NCBI RefSeq assembly: GCF_012275575.1 | Contig: NZ_NPIH01000246.1 | Coordinates: 1-62,738, forward strand | DNA from: Paraburkholderia sp. SG-MS1 | Lineage (GTDB): Bacteria; Pseudomonadota; Gammaproteobacteria; Burkholderiales; Burkholderiaceae | Direction: 5' to 3' | Length of the DNA stretch: 62,738 nucleotides | Shown here: positions 48,705-58,044 of the stretch, piece after piece | Numbering within the stretch: the first letter of the stretch is position 1 | How the letters are laid out: every line of letters begins with the position of its first letter | The notes under the pieces: model-generated | What the model saw: the letters and a program-made list of their open reading frames with translations, nothing else | Database searches by the model: none | What the model was told of the DNA's origin: nothing | Translations under genes and position numbers: made by a program

Positions 48705-48720
48705 ACCAATTTACATTGGT
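48705..48720. promoter_or_regulatory. Inverted repeat near the GntR start, candidate operator
   Basis: Perfect 6-base arms ACCAAT and ATTGGT with a 4-base spacer (ttac), 25-40 bases upstream of the regulator ATG at 48745. It has the look of a FadR/GntR operator and shares ACCAAT and GGTTCA with the repeat at 48546-48569. Confidence 0.6.
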
Positions 48721-48744
48721 TCATCCAGAAGATAGGGGAAGTCG

Positions 48745-49410
48745 ATGCTGGACAGGTTGCTGAAATATATTGCCGGGCATCAACTGCGGGACGGGGACGC
48801 ACTGCCTCCCGAACGCAAGCTCGCCGAAGACCTCGGGGTCAGCCGACGGGAACTGCGCGCCGCGCTTGCGTCGCTGGAAGCGTCCGGCCAGGTGTGGCGC
48901 GGCGTCGGCCGTGGTACCTACCTGGGTGCGCGGCCGCTGAAGTTCGCCCCCACCCTGCGCGGGCTTCGCGCGGGAGCAAGTCCGGCGGACATCGCGGAAA
49001 TGCGCCTGCTGTTCGAGCCGGCACTCGCGCAGCTTGCCGCGACGAAAGCAAGCCGGGACGATTTGCTGGAACTGGAGAAATGCGCGCGGAAAAACGCCGC
49101 GGCCAAAACAGATGAAGAGTGGCAGCAATGGGATCACCGGTTCCATTTGCTGATCGGACAGGCCACCCGCAACCCGGCGCTCATCGCGTTGATGGAAGTC
49201 ATCAACGGCATGCGCGTCAAACCGGACGTGCGCGAGAAGACGGCGGCGCAAGCAACGCGGCAATTCTTTGCCCGCCAGCATCAAGCGGTCGTCAGTGCGA
49301 TGAAGGCACGTGACGGCGAGGCGGCCGCCCGGTCCATGCGCGACCATCTGCTGAGCGTCCAGGGACGCGCTTCTTCCGGGCGGGACGACGTGCTCGACGG
49401 CACGGATTGA
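48745..49410 (+). CDS. GntR-family regulator, FCD subfamily
   Basis: 221 residues with GGGGAAG upstream of the ATG. The winged-helix domain is LPPERKLAEDLGVSRRELRA, ALASLEASGQVWRGVGRGTY. The FCD effector domain spans about residues 80-215 (EMRLLFEPALAQLAATKA, HRFHLLIGQATRNPALIALM). Divergent from the gamma-glutamyltransferase/MFS operon, and probably its repressor. Confidence 0.9.
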   Translation: MLDRLLKYIAGHQLRDGDALPPERKLAEDLGVSRRELRAALASLEASGQVWRGVGRGTYLGARPLKFAPTLRGLRAGASPADIAEMRLLFEPALAQLAATKASRDDLLELEKCARKNAAAKTDEEWQQWDHRFHLLIGQATRNPALIALMEVINGMRVKPDVREKTAAQATRQFFARQHQAVVSAMKARDGEAAARSMRDHLLSVQGRASSGRDDVLDGTD

Positions 49411-49748
49411 GGAAACCGGCGCAAGACAGGCTCCGCACTCGGGGCTGGCACTATGGAAATATCCGGTTAGACCAGTTAGAGTTTGAACAGGCAAACGGAC
49501 TCGTCCGTTACACCGTCTTTTATCAGTCCGCTTTCTCGTGGCACTCGTAAAACGCCTATCAGCAGCCGGCGGCACGCCTACGCCGCGGCACGCGGGCGCA
49601 AGCAACTGACTGGTCTCCGGGCAAGACAGCGTATGGCTGTGCAAACAGTCACCGGGATGATCGCCCTCCAGCCGGCCCTGGCCGTCGCAGCAAATCCTGA
49701 CAAGAATTCGACACGCCGATCCGATTTGCGCTACCGAAGGAGAAAACG
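49411..49748. other. Intergenic region with a small hairpin
   Basis: No gene supported over about 340 bases. At 49494-49509 a perfect stem (AACGGAC/GTCCGTT, 2-base loop) could weakly terminate the regulator transcript, though only a short T-run (tctttt) follows, about ten bases downstream. The promoter of the DUF2252 gene should be in the right half; an AAGGAG site precedes its ATG. Confidence 0.4.
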
Positions 49749-51161
49749 ATGACGCCATCCGACTCGCTCGCGGCACGCCGCGCGCTCGGCCGCCAGGCGC
49801 GCAAGAACACCCCACGCAGCGCGCACACCAAGATCGGCAACACCGATCGCGATCCGGTCGGGTTGTTGCGGGAGAGCAGCCAGGGACGCGTCGAGGCGCT
49901 CATTCCACTGCGCTATGGCCGCATGCTCGCCTCGCCGTTCACGTTCTATCGGGGCAGCGCGATCATTCAGGCGCATGATCTCCACGGCACCGCCAACAGC
50001 GGCTTTCATTTCCAGATCTGCGGCGACTGCCACCTGATGAACTTCGGCGGTTTCGCTACGCCGGAGCGCGCGCTGGCTTTCGACATCAACGATTTCGACG
50101 AAACCGCGCCCGGGCCCTGGGAGTGGGACCTCAAGCGCTTGACCGCAAGCTTCTACATCGCGGTGAGGCATCTCGGGCACGGTGACAAACTGGCCGACGA
50201 AGTCGTCGCACTCGCCGTGCAGAGCTATCAGCGATGGACCGAAAATTATTCGGCGCTGAGCCCGCTCGAACTCTGGTATGAACTCATCACGTTCGATCGC
50301 CTCGAACAGACCGTGACCTCGGACGATGCACGCCAGCACGTTCGCAACAGCGTCGAACGCGCATCGCGCCGCACGCACGAGACCATGCTCCCCAAGCTCG
50401 CCAGCCACCGCGACGGCGTCTGGCAGATTCGCGACGCGCCGCCCGGCGTGTTCCACGTGCACGGCAAGACCACGCTTTTCACCCACGACGACGACTGGCT
50501 CGGTCTCGGCGACTGGCGCAATCTGATGGAGCCGATCTACCGGCACTACCTGAAGTCCCTCGGCGTGGTGCGCGGCAATCTGCTCGCGCACTTCTCGATG
50601 CAGGACGTGGCGTTCAAGGTGGTCGGCGTCGGCAGCGTGGGCACGCGATGCCTGATCCTGCTGATGGTCGATCCGCACGAGAAGCCGCTGTTCATCCAGT
50701 TCAAGGAAGCCTCGACTTCCGTCGTCTCGCGATATTTCGACGCGCGGTCTCCCAGGCATCAAGGCCAGCGGGTAGTCAACGGCCAGCGCCTCATGCAGGG
50801 CGCGAGCGATCCGTTTCTCGGCTGGACGTCTGGCCCGTTCGGGCGGTACATCTACGGGCGTCAGTTGCGCGACATGAAGGTCTCGGCCACGCTCGAACTG
50901 TTTTCGAAGGAGACGTTTCGCGAGTATGCGAGCCTGTGCGGCTGGGTGCTCGCACGAGCCCACGCGAAAGCCGGCGGCCAGGCGACCGAGGTGACGGGCT
51001 ACCTGGGCAACGGCGACCAGATGGTGGAAGCGCTCGCCAGCTATTCGCGCGCTTATGCCGATCAGGTCGAGCAGGACTACGAGAAATTTCGCGACGCGTG
51101 CCGTAACGGCCAGCTTCAGGCGCGTACCGATGCTGACATGGCCGCCGATTTCGCAGCATAA
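49749..51161 (+). CDS. DUF2252-family protein
   Basis: 470 residues with AAGGAG at -12. The family pattern is clear: RMLASPFTFYRGSAIIQAHD, FQICGDCHLMNFGGFATPER, FDINDFDETAPGPWEWDLKR and FIQFKEASTSVVSRYFD. The fold is distantly kinase-like (APH/ABC1-like), with GDCHLMNFG acting like a catalytic loop and FDINDFDE like a DFG-type metal site. Cytosolic. Biochemical function unknown. 24 bases before the phospholipase-D lipoprotein, so likely co-transcribed. Confidence 0.9.
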   Translation: MTPSDSLAARRALGRQARKNTPRSAHTKIGNTDRDPVGLLRESSQGRVEALIPLRYGRMLASPFTFYRGSAIIQAHDLHGTANSGFHFQICGDCHLMNFGGFATPERALAFDINDFDETAPGPWEWDLKRLTASFYIAVRHLGHGDKLADEVVALAVQSYQRWTENYSALSPLELWYELITFDRLEQTVTSDDARQHVRNSVERASRRTHETMLPKLASHRDGVWQIRDAPPGVFHVHGKTTLFTHDDDWLGLGDWRNLMEPIYRHYLKSLGVVRGNLLAHFSMQDVAFKVVGVGSVGTRCLILLMVDPHEKPLFIQFKEASTSVVSRYFDARSPRHQGQRVVNGQRLMQGASDPFLGWTSGPFGRYIYGRQLRDMKVSATLELFSKETFREYASLCGWVLARAHAKAGGQATEVTGYLGNGDQMVEALASYSRAYADQVEQDYEKFRDACRNGQLQARTDADMAADFAA

Positions 51162-51185
51162 AGCCCAGCATCCAGAGGTCTAGCC

Positions 51186-52739
51186 ATGGCAACGTTTCGC
51201 GCCGCCCTCGCCGTTCTGCTTCTGGCGCTGCTGTCAGCCTGCGCGAGTCTGCCGCCGCAAACCGGGCGCGTCGAAACGCATGCGATCGAACCATCGGACA
51301 GCACGCGTCTTGGCGCGGCCTTCGTGCCTCAGGAGCGCCAGCATCCGGATCAGACGGCGTTCCATCTGCTGCCCGACGGCGTCGACGCGTTGCTCAGCCG
51401 CGTGGCGCTCGCCGATGCGGCGGACCGCACGCTCGACCTGCAGTACTACATCTGGCACGACGATCTGACCGGCCGGCATCTGGCGAACGCGGTGCTGCGC
51501 GCGGCGGATCGCGGCGTCAGAGTGAGAGTGCTGCTGGACGATCTCGGCACTGGCGCGGACGACCAGGTGCTGCTCGCCATCGCGTCCCATCCGAACATTC
51601 AGATACGGCTGTTCAATCCGGTCGCGAACCGCCGCTTCAAGATGCTCGGCTCCGCGATGGAGTTCAGCCGGGTGAACCGGCGCATGCACAACAAGTCGAT
51701 CATCGCCGACAACGAAGCAGCGATCGTCGGCGGCCGCAACATCGGCGACGAGTACTTCGGCGCGTCGAGCGACGTCTCGTTCGGCGACCTCGACGTGCTG
51801 ACGTATGGCGCCGTGGTGCGCGACATTTCGAGCGCATTCGATCAGTTCTGGAACTCGGACGCGGCGTATCCGATCGAGCGGCTGACGGGTCATCCTGCCG
51901 ACCCCGGCGCGCTCGCCGCGTACCGCGCGAAGCTGGCGGCGTTCGTCGCTTCGCAACGCGACACGCCCTACGTGACCCAGGCCACGCGCCGCTATGCCGA
52001 AATAATCGCCATGCGCGAAATGGACGTGTCCTGGGGCAAGGCGACCCTGCTCTACGACGATCCGGCGAAAATCACGCGCTCACCGAACGATCCGACCGGG
52101 CATCTGCTGTCGCAGTTCAGGACCCTGAGCGTTGAACCGCAGAAGGAGATGCTCATCATTTCACCGTACTTCGTGCCCGGAAAGGAAGGCGTCGCGTGGC
52201 TGCGCAAGGAGGCCGGCCGCGGCGTTCGCGTGACCGTCCTCACCAATTCGCTGGCGGCCACGGACGTGGCCGCCGTTCACGCCGGATATCAGCGCTATCG
52301 TAAGGACCTGCTCGAGGCGGGCGTGCATCTATACGAACTGAAGCCTGCGGCGTCTGAAGATCCGCGGCAAAAAAAGAAGTCGATACTGGGGTCGTCGAAA
52401 GCCTCGTTGCATGCCAAGACTTATGTGTTCGACCAATCCGGCATCTTCATCGGCTCGATGAATCTCGATCCGCGCTCGATCACGCTGAATACCGAGATCG
52501 GGCTCTATTGCGAAAGCGATGCGCTCGCCTCGGAGGTGGTGAACGGAGTCGAACCGAAGCTCGATCAGATCGCGTGGCGGCTCGAAGCGCGCCCCAGCGC
52601 AAACGGCACGGCGCGAATCGTCTGGATCGACACGAATGCGGACGGTACGCAGACGGAGGGCGACGAGCCGGGCGTGTCGGGCCTGAAACGCGTGGGCATC
52701 TGGTTTCTTGGGCTATTGCCGATCGAATCGGAGCTTTGA
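51186..52739 (+). CDS. Phospholipase D-family lipoprotein (cardiolipin synthase C-like)
   Basis: 517 residues. Lipobox LLSAC with Cys at residue 19. Two HKD motifs: MHNKSIIADNEAAIVGGRN (about residue 177) and LHAKTYVFDQSGIFIGSMN (about 410). The sequence DLQYYIWHDDLTGRHLANAV matches ClsC/YmdC-type cardiolipin synthases and related envelope PLDs. It should make or remodel anionic phospholipids at the periplasmic face. It has a paralogue at 54011-55606. Confidence 0.9.
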   Translation: MATFRAALAVLLLALLSACASLPPQTGRVETHAIEPSDSTRLGAAFVPQERQHPDQTAFHLLPDGVDALLSRVALADAADRTLDLQYYIWHDDLTGRHLANAVLRAADRGVRVRVLLDDLGTGADDQVLLAIASHPNIQIRLFNPVANRRFKMLGSAMEFSRVNRRMHNKSIIADNEAAIVGGRNIGDEYFGASSDVSFGDLDVLTYGAVVRDISSAFDQFWNSDAAYPIERLTGHPADPGALAAYRAKLAAFVASQRDTPYVTQATRRYAEIIAMREMDVSWGKATLLYDDPAKITRSPNDPTGHLLSQFRTLSVEPQKEMLIISPYFVPGKEGVAWLRKEAGRGVRVTVLTNSLAATDVAAVHAGYQRYRKDLLEAGVHLYELKPAASEDPRQKKKSILGSSKASLHAKTYVFDQSGIFIGSMNLDPRSITLNTEIGLYCESDALASEVVNGVEPKLDQIAWRLEARPSANGTARIVWIDTNADGTQTEGDEPGVSGLKRVGIWFLGLLPIESEL

Positions 52740-52908
52740 GGAAGGGGTAGGGGCTATTGCCGGGGGCGAGCGCCATGGCATGGGCGAGCGCACTGCGCGG
52801 CACGCCAACCCGCAACACGTCGTGGCGCGGGCTGCACGGCAATCGCCAGGTGACGCATCCGCATCCGTCGTTTGCGAGGTCGATCTCCGGCGCCGCCCGT
52901 CACCACGG

Positions 52909-53664
52909 TCACCACGCGCCGGCACGCCACCCGCCGGATCGCAGCGACGCGTTCGCGATCAGCAGCAATGCGGCGCCGGCGAACCCACTCGCCACATGCT
53001 TGAGCGCATGACCGGCGACCAGATGATCCGATAGCGCCCACACCTGCCAGTCGAGCGTTTCAAAGACTTTGGCGATCGCATAGAAAATGATGACCAGCCA
53101 CCAACCGGACAGCGCCTCGACCTTCCGTATGAGCGTCATGCCGACGACGAGCGCGAGTCCGCCGAACTGCAGGATCGCATAGGGCCACAGGCTGTCGAAC
53201 GCCTGCCAGTAGACCACCGTGCCCACCGAGACGGCGACGAGTATCAGCATCTGCACCCAGCCCACACGCTGTTTGGTCGCCGACGTCCACAGCATCGCCA
53301 GAATGCCGGCGAAGACGATCGTCATCGGAAAACGATCCCATACGAGAGTCGCGTCCGTCGGCATCTCGTGATAGTAGGCCGAGCCGAATGCCGTGAGGAT
53401 CAGCCCGAGGGACGCCACCAGCATCCCGGGAAATTGCGCGGGCTGACGCGACGCATGCCGTATCACCCAGAGAAGATTGAGCAGACCGGCTACCAGAATG
53501 ACGAGGTTCGACAGCACGTCCGACGCGTTGTGAAGCACGCCTATCGAGCGCTCGTCGGCGAAGTGATGATAAGAAGCCGGCTGCGACAGAGGCCACACGG
53601 CTTGCAGCGCCGCGCCAATCGCGAACAGCAGGACACTGCCAAACAGCAATCGGGATACCTTCAC
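52909..53664 (-). CDS. Ceramidase-like (CREST superfamily) membrane hydrolase
   Basis: 251 residues with seven predicted membrane segments. Conserved sites of the alkaline ceramidase/CREST fold: SAYYHEMPTDATLVWDRFPM (His and Asp) and SDHLVAGHALKHVASG (two His), which would hold a catalytic zinc. Family members hydrolyse amide or ester lipids. The gene is convergent with the first PLD gene and divergent from the second. Whether the host makes sphingolipid-like lipids cannot be told. Confidence 0.85.
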   Translation of the reverse strand: MKVSRLLFGSVLLFAIGAALQAVWPLSQPASYHHFADERSIGVLHNASDVLSNLVILVAGLLNLLWVIRHASRQPAQFPGMLVASLGLILTAFGSAYYHEMPTDATLVWDRFPMTIVFAGILAMLWTSATKQRVGWVQMLILVAVSVGTVVYWQAFDSLWPYAILQFGGLALVVGMTLIRKVEALSGWWLVIIFYAIAKVFETLDWQVWALSDHLVAGHALKHVASGFAGAALLLIANASLRSGGWRAGAW

Positions 53665-54010
53665 TTGCGCGACTCCTGATTGTGCAAACCGCTCGATTGA
53701 TTTCTCGCCACGCGGCTCCCGAGCGGAGCCAGGGTTGCTCCCCGTTCGAATTTGCGCGACCCGCCGATACCATCAGGCACACTGATTTCGCAACCGGCAG
53801 ACTACCCCGCGAATTTCGGCAATCTTCCAGACATAGTATTCTGACCGCACAACGCAACGCACGGGTTCGCCTCGAGCCTTCACGACCACCCGCGCATCGG
53901 CCGGTGATCAGCGGTAAATGGTCGTTGCGATATTGCCATGTTTGCTTGGCTCGCGTAATGGCTTGCCTGATTGTAAAACCCGATGGACGACAATTGGCCC
54001 GAAGGACACT
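53665..54010. other. Divergent promoter region, no gene
   Basis: About 345 bases between the divergent ceramidase-like and PLD genes. Should hold both promoters. A small stem (GGCTCC/GGAGCC with a 5-base loop) lies near 53720. No open frame with coding character was found. The PLD ATG at 54011 has GAAGGA upstream. Confidence 0.4.
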
Positions 54011-55606
54011 ATGGATCGTAAGCGAGCGCTGAGACACCACCCGTTCCACGCAATTCGTCGACCGATTGGCGGGGTTTCAGCGCTGCTGCTATGCGCAAGC
54101 CTGCTGACCGGCTGCGCGTTGCCATCGCTCGAGAACCGCACCGAGTCAACTTCGTTGACGCCCGCGCAGGCCGCCTCCACCGATCTCGGCCGCGCCGTCA
54201 GGCCCGCCCTCGAGACGCACGCCGGCCTGGCGGGCATCTACCCGCTCTCCGATGCGCATATGGCGTTTGCCGCGCGTATGGACCTCATCCGTTCGGCGCA
54301 ACGCACGCTGGATATCCAGTACTACATCTGGCGCGATGACCTGACGGGCACACTGCTGCTCGAAGAAATCCACGAGGCCGCCGACCGCGGCGTGCGCGTG
54401 CGGCTACTGCTCGATGATCTCGGCATTGCCTCGTCTCTCGACCCGACGCTCGCGGCACTCGAAGCGCACCCGAACATCGAGGTCCGCCTGTTCAATCCGT
54501 TCGTCGTGCGCAAACCCAAATTCATCGGCTTCCTGACGGATTTTCCGCGCGCCAATCGGCGCATGCACAACAAGTCACTGACCGCGGACAGCACGGCGAC
54601 GATACTCGGCGGCCGTAATATCGGCGACGAGTACTTCGATGCCACCGACGGCATCGTCTTCTCCGACCTCGACGTATTGGCGGTCGGACCCGCCGCCGCC
54701 GATGTCGCGCGGGACTTCGACCGCTATTGGGCCAGCGCGTCGTCCTACCCCGTCGAGCGGATTCTGCCGCAGGCGCGCGCCGATCAGCTCGACGTGCTCG
54801 CGAGCAAAGCGCAGGCCATCGAGCGAGATCCCGCAGCCGAAGCCTATATGGAAGCGTTGCGCGGCCCGCACGTCATACAGAAGATGCTGGACAACACGTT
54901 GCCGTTCGACTGGGCCACGACGCACATGATCAGCGACGACCCGGCGAAAGGCCTGCGCAACGCGCCGCCGGAGGCGCTCATTTCGCATCAGATGCGGGAA
55001 GTGCTCGGCGATCCCACCCGGGAAATCGACGTCGTGTCGCCTTATTTCGTGCCGGCCAGGACCGGCACGCAGTACCTGACCGGCCTGGCCGAGAAGGGCA
55101 TCACCGTGCGCGTGCTGACGAATGCGCTCGAAGCGACCGACGTCGCCGCGGTTCACTCCGGCTATGCGAACCGGCGCGTCGAACTGCTCGAAGGCGGGGT
55201 TCGTCTGTATGAATTGCGTCGTTTGCCGGGCAGTCATCACAAGAAGGAGCAGTCGCCGGGTCCGTTCGGCAGTTCCGGGTCGAGTCTGCACGCGAAGACT
55301 TTCGTGGTGGACGCGCAGCGGGTGTTCGTAGGGTCGTTCAACTTCGACCCGCGCTCCGCCTATCTGAATACGGAATTGGGCCTCGTGATCGACAGCCCCG
55401 AACTGGCCAGCCAGATCGAGGCGACTTTCCTCGCGTATGTGCCGCAAGTCGCCTATTCGGTGCAGCTCGATCCGAATGGCAAGATCTTCTGGATCGAGCG
55501 AAACGGCGACACGGAAATCCGGCACGACACGGAACCCAATACGACATGGTACGGGCGAATGGGTATCTGGATGCTGTCGATTCTGCCAATCGAGTCGCTT
55601 CTATAA
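54011..55606 (+). CDS. Phospholipase D-family lipoprotein (cardiolipin synthase C-like), second copy
   Basis: 531 residues from an ATG at 54011. Basic leader and lipobox LLTGC (Cys 35). HKD motifs: MHNKSLTADSTATILGGRN and LHAKTFVVDAQRVFVGSFNF. The segment DIQYYIWRDDLTGTLLLEEI is nearly the same as in the copy at 51186-52739. The two are diverged paralogues, each ending LPIES-L/LPIESEL. Likely periplasmic phosphatidyltransferase or phospholipase. Confidence 0.9.
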   Translation: MDRKRALRHHPFHAIRRPIGGVSALLLCASLLTGCALPSLENRTESTSLTPAQAASTDLGRAVRPALETHAGLAGIYPLSDAHMAFAARMDLIRSAQRTLDIQYYIWRDDLTGTLLLEEIHEAADRGVRVRLLLDDLGIASSLDPTLAALEAHPNIEVRLFNPFVVRKPKFIGFLTDFPRANRRMHNKSLTADSTATILGGRNIGDEYFDATDGIVFSDLDVLAVGPAAADVARDFDRYWASASSYPVERILPQARADQLDVLASKAQAIERDPAAEAYMEALRGPHVIQKMLDNTLPFDWATTHMISDDPAKGLRNAPPEALISHQMREVLGDPTREIDVVSPYFVPARTGTQYLTGLAEKGITVRVLTNALEATDVAAVHSGYANRRVELLEGGVRLYELRRLPGSHHKKEQSPGPFGSSGSSLHAKTFVVDAQRVFVGSFNFDPRSAYLNTELGLVIDSPELASQIEATFLAYVPQVAYSVQLDPNGKIFWIERNGDTEIRHDTEPNTTWYGRMGIWMLSILPIESLL

Positions 55607-55811
55607 GCCTTTAACGGGGGGGACAACGGGGGGCCGCCAATAAGGGATTCTGATGATCGGGGCTTTCAGTTGGCATCTGAATGCCTTGCAAATGGCAGTG
55701 GGCGTTCGACGTTGTCCCGAGCGGCAAAACTCGCGTTCCTCTTTTGATCCCATCTGTCTATACTGGCCACTGGCCGACGTACAGAAATCAAAACTTTCTG
55801 AAGGGGGATCG

Positions 55812-57278
55812 ATGTTCTCTCGCAAACCTGGCGATAAAGATGGCGCGAATCATCCGTTTGCCTGCTTTTGTCAAAAGTCCGAGATTGAATTTCTGAATAA
55901 CCGCATCAGCGCCGGTCTTACGCGGCGCGGCTTTGTCACCGGCATGGCCGCCTCCGCGTTGATGCTCATTTTGCCGAAACTCGCGAGTGCGCAGACCGCG
56001 CCTCCACCTGCGAATCCAACTCGCCCTATTCTCTTCACGAATTTTCGTCTATTCGACGGAAAAGCCACCACCTTGCATGACGGGCTCTTTCTGCTCGTGG
56101 ACGGCAATCGCATTCGCACGCTGACTCAGAGCAAACCTGCCGTTCCCGACGGCACCCAGGTGATCGACTGCGGCGGCCGGGTCGTGATGCCGGGCCTGAT
56201 CGACATGCACTGGCATACGATCATCGCCGCATTGCCGCTCCCGGTCGTGCTGACCGCCGATATCGCCTACGTGCATCTCGCCGCAAGCGCCGAAGCCGAG
56301 CGGACGCTGATGCGCGGCTTCACTACGGTGCGCGATGCGGGCGGCCCGGCGTTCGCCTTGAAACAGGCGATCGACGAGGGCCTCATCTCGGGTCCGCGCA
56401 TTTACCCTTCCGGCGCGATGATCACCACCACCGGCGGTCACGGCGATTTCCGCTCGCTGACGGATCTGCCGAGATCGGGCGCCAGGATCAGCAGCTCCGA
56501 GCAGACGGGGGGCAGCATCGTCGCAGATAACGCCGATGAAGTTCGCCTGCGCGTGCGCGAGCAGTTCCTGCAAGGCGCATCGCAGATCAAACTGGTGGGC
56601 AGTGGCGGCGTCTCCACCCCGCGCAGTCCGCTGGACATGCTCACTTTCACGGAGCCTCAATTACGCGCGGCCGTCGAAACCGCCGCGGATTGGGGCACCT
56701 ACGTGATGGTGCATGCTTATGTGCCGCATGCAGTTCAGCGAGCAATCGCAGCCGGTGCCCAGTGTATCGAGCATGCTCATCTGATGGACGATGCGACGGC
56801 GAGTCTGATGGCGAAGAACGGCACCTGGTTGAGCATTCAACCGTTCGTCAGCGAAGAAGACACGGTGCCGTTGAGCGGTCCTAGCCGGGAGAAGATGCTC
56901 GCCGTTTTCGCAGGCACCGACAATGCTTATACGCTTGCCAAGAAGCACGGAATCAAAACGGCATTCGGCTCGGACCTGCTGTTCTCACCCGCACTCACCA
57001 GGCGTCAGGGCACGATGTTGACGCACCTGCTGCGCTGGTACAGCGCCGCCGAAGCGTTAAAAATGGCCACGGGGGCCAATGGCCAGTTGCTCGAACTCTC
57101 CGGTCCGCGCAATCCGTATCCGGGCAAGTTGGGGGTGATCGAAGAAGGCGCGTTTGCCGATCTGCTGCTGGTCGACGGCAATCCGCTCGAGAACCTCGCG
57201 CTCGTCGCCGATCCGGCCAGGAACCTGCTCGTCATCATGAAGGACGGGAAAATCTATAAGAACACGCTCAACGCGTGA
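55812..57278 (+). CDS. Tat-exported metal-dependent amidohydrolase
   Basis: 488 residues from an ATG at 55812 behind AAGGGGGATCG. After an unusual 38-residue Lys/Asp/Cys-containing extension comes a twin-arginine leader (LTRRGFVTGMAASALMLILP, cut after ASA-QT). The amidohydrolase set: H-x-H in LIDMHWHT, Lys in QIKLVGSGGVS, His in VHAYVPHAVQRA and IEHAHLMDD, Asp in AFGSDLLFSP. This resembles the imidazolonepropionase-like/carnosinase-type periplasmic peptidases. Substrate unknown. Follows the second PLD gene by 205 bases. Confidence 0.88.
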   Translation: MFSRKPGDKDGANHPFACFCQKSEIEFLNNRISAGLTRRGFVTGMAASALMLILPKLASAQTAPPPANPTRPILFTNFRLFDGKATTLHDGLFLLVDGNRIRTLTQSKPAVPDGTQVIDCGGRVVMPGLIDMHWHTIIAALPLPVVLTADIAYVHLAASAEAERTLMRGFTTVRDAGGPAFALKQAIDEGLISGPRIYPSGAMITTTGGHGDFRSLTDLPRSGARISSSEQTGGSIVADNADEVRLRVREQFLQGASQIKLVGSGGVSTPRSPLDMLTFTEPQLRAAVETAADWGTYVMVHAYVPHAVQRAIAAGAQCIEHAHLMDDATASLMAKNGTWLSIQPFVSEEDTVPLSGPSREKMLAVFAGTDNAYTLAKKHGIKTAFGSDLLFSPALTRRQGTMLTHLLRWYSAAEALKMATGANGQLLELSGPRNPYPGKLGVIEEGAFADLLLVDGNPLENLALVADPARNLLVIMKDGKIYKNTLNA

Positions 57279-57286
57279 GAACTCGC

Positions 57287-57317
57287 CAATTGCGCGGCAG
57301 TCTTTGGCGCAATTGGT
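57287..57317. terminator. Hairpin between convergent genes, terminator-like
   Basis: Perfect 10-base arms ccaattgcgc / gcgcaattgg with an 11-base loop, 9 bases past the amidohydrolase stop and 30 bases before the end of the convergent BamE-like gene. There is no long T-run, so termination is inferred from position and symmetry. Confidence 0.45.
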
Positions 57318-57346
57318 GAGGCCTGCCCGACCGCAGCAATCAGCAA

Positions 57347-57901
57347 TCAGAACCGCCGGAAGTCCCGGTCACGCAAAGGATCTGGCGTGCGTAGCGTTTC
57401 ACGCAACACGCCGCTGGTGTCGAACGAGAAATTGAACATCAGATGCGTGATGTTGTTCTCCACGTAACGATACGACCACACTTCCCGTTGTGACAGACGG
57501 AAAAATGCGGTCTGCGCGGGCTGGCCGAAATTGATCAGTACGTCTTCACGTGTCCATGTGCCGATCACTGCACGATTGAATTCTCTGATCTGCAATACCT
57601 GGCGTACGTTCACGATCTGGCCGGATGAATCGATGTCGGCAGCGACTGTCGTCGTGCCCATCGGTTGGGTCGGCCACATGAGACGGCGGCCGCCGTCCGG
57701 TAGTTGATGGATTTCGCGAGGCGGTCCCATGCGGGCAATGATCGCAGACTGATCCTGGCCCGCATGGAATTGCTGCCACGGCTGTACGCACCCTGCCAGC
57801 GTCAGCGCCGCGACGCAGATCACCGCCGCGCGGCGCAAAGGCGTGGATCGCCGCGCCGCCGGCGCGACGCAATCGACAACACGAGCAGAGCGGGTGAGCA
57901 T
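57347..57901 (-). CDS. BamE/SmpA-like outer-membrane lipoprotein
   Basis: 184 residues. Lipobox LTLAGC with the lipid Cys at residue 38. Two BamE-like repeats follow: QDQSAIIARMGPPREIHQLP and WTREDVLINFGQPAQTAFF, the latter followed by REVWSYRYVENNITHLMFN. Proteins with this fold sit in the outer membrane; BamE assists barrel assembly, but this copy is longer and differs from canonical BamE. Confidence 0.8.
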   Translation of the reverse strand: MLTRSARVVDCVAPAARRSTPLRRAAVICVAALTLAGCVQPWQQFHAGQDQSAIIARMGPPREIHQLPDGGRRLMWPTQPMGTTTVAADIDSSGQIVNVRQVLQIREFNRAVIGTWTREDVLINFGQPAQTAFFRLSQREVWSYRYVENNITHLMFNFSFDTSGVLRETLRTPDPLRDRDFRRF

Positions 57902-58044
57902 GGATTCCTCCAGTTACGTCGCGTAGTGCATTGAATGCACCTGAAATCTCAGCGTCGCCGATTTCATCCGCACGTCACCTTCACGCCGTACTCGTGTTTC
58001 GAGGTGACGCCATTGGCGAAGCTCGAAGCCTTGGGTATCGCCGA

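Noticed and set aside
49494..49509. Short perfect stem as terminator of the GntR gene
   Set aside because: Only 7 bp with a 2-base loop and a weak, displaced T-run; noted in the intergenic entry but not called as a terminator.
55610..55640. G-rich repeats between the PLD and amidohydrolase genes
   Set aside because: Two short G-runs (7 and 6 G) with a shared gacaacggggg context; too short to call as a structured element.
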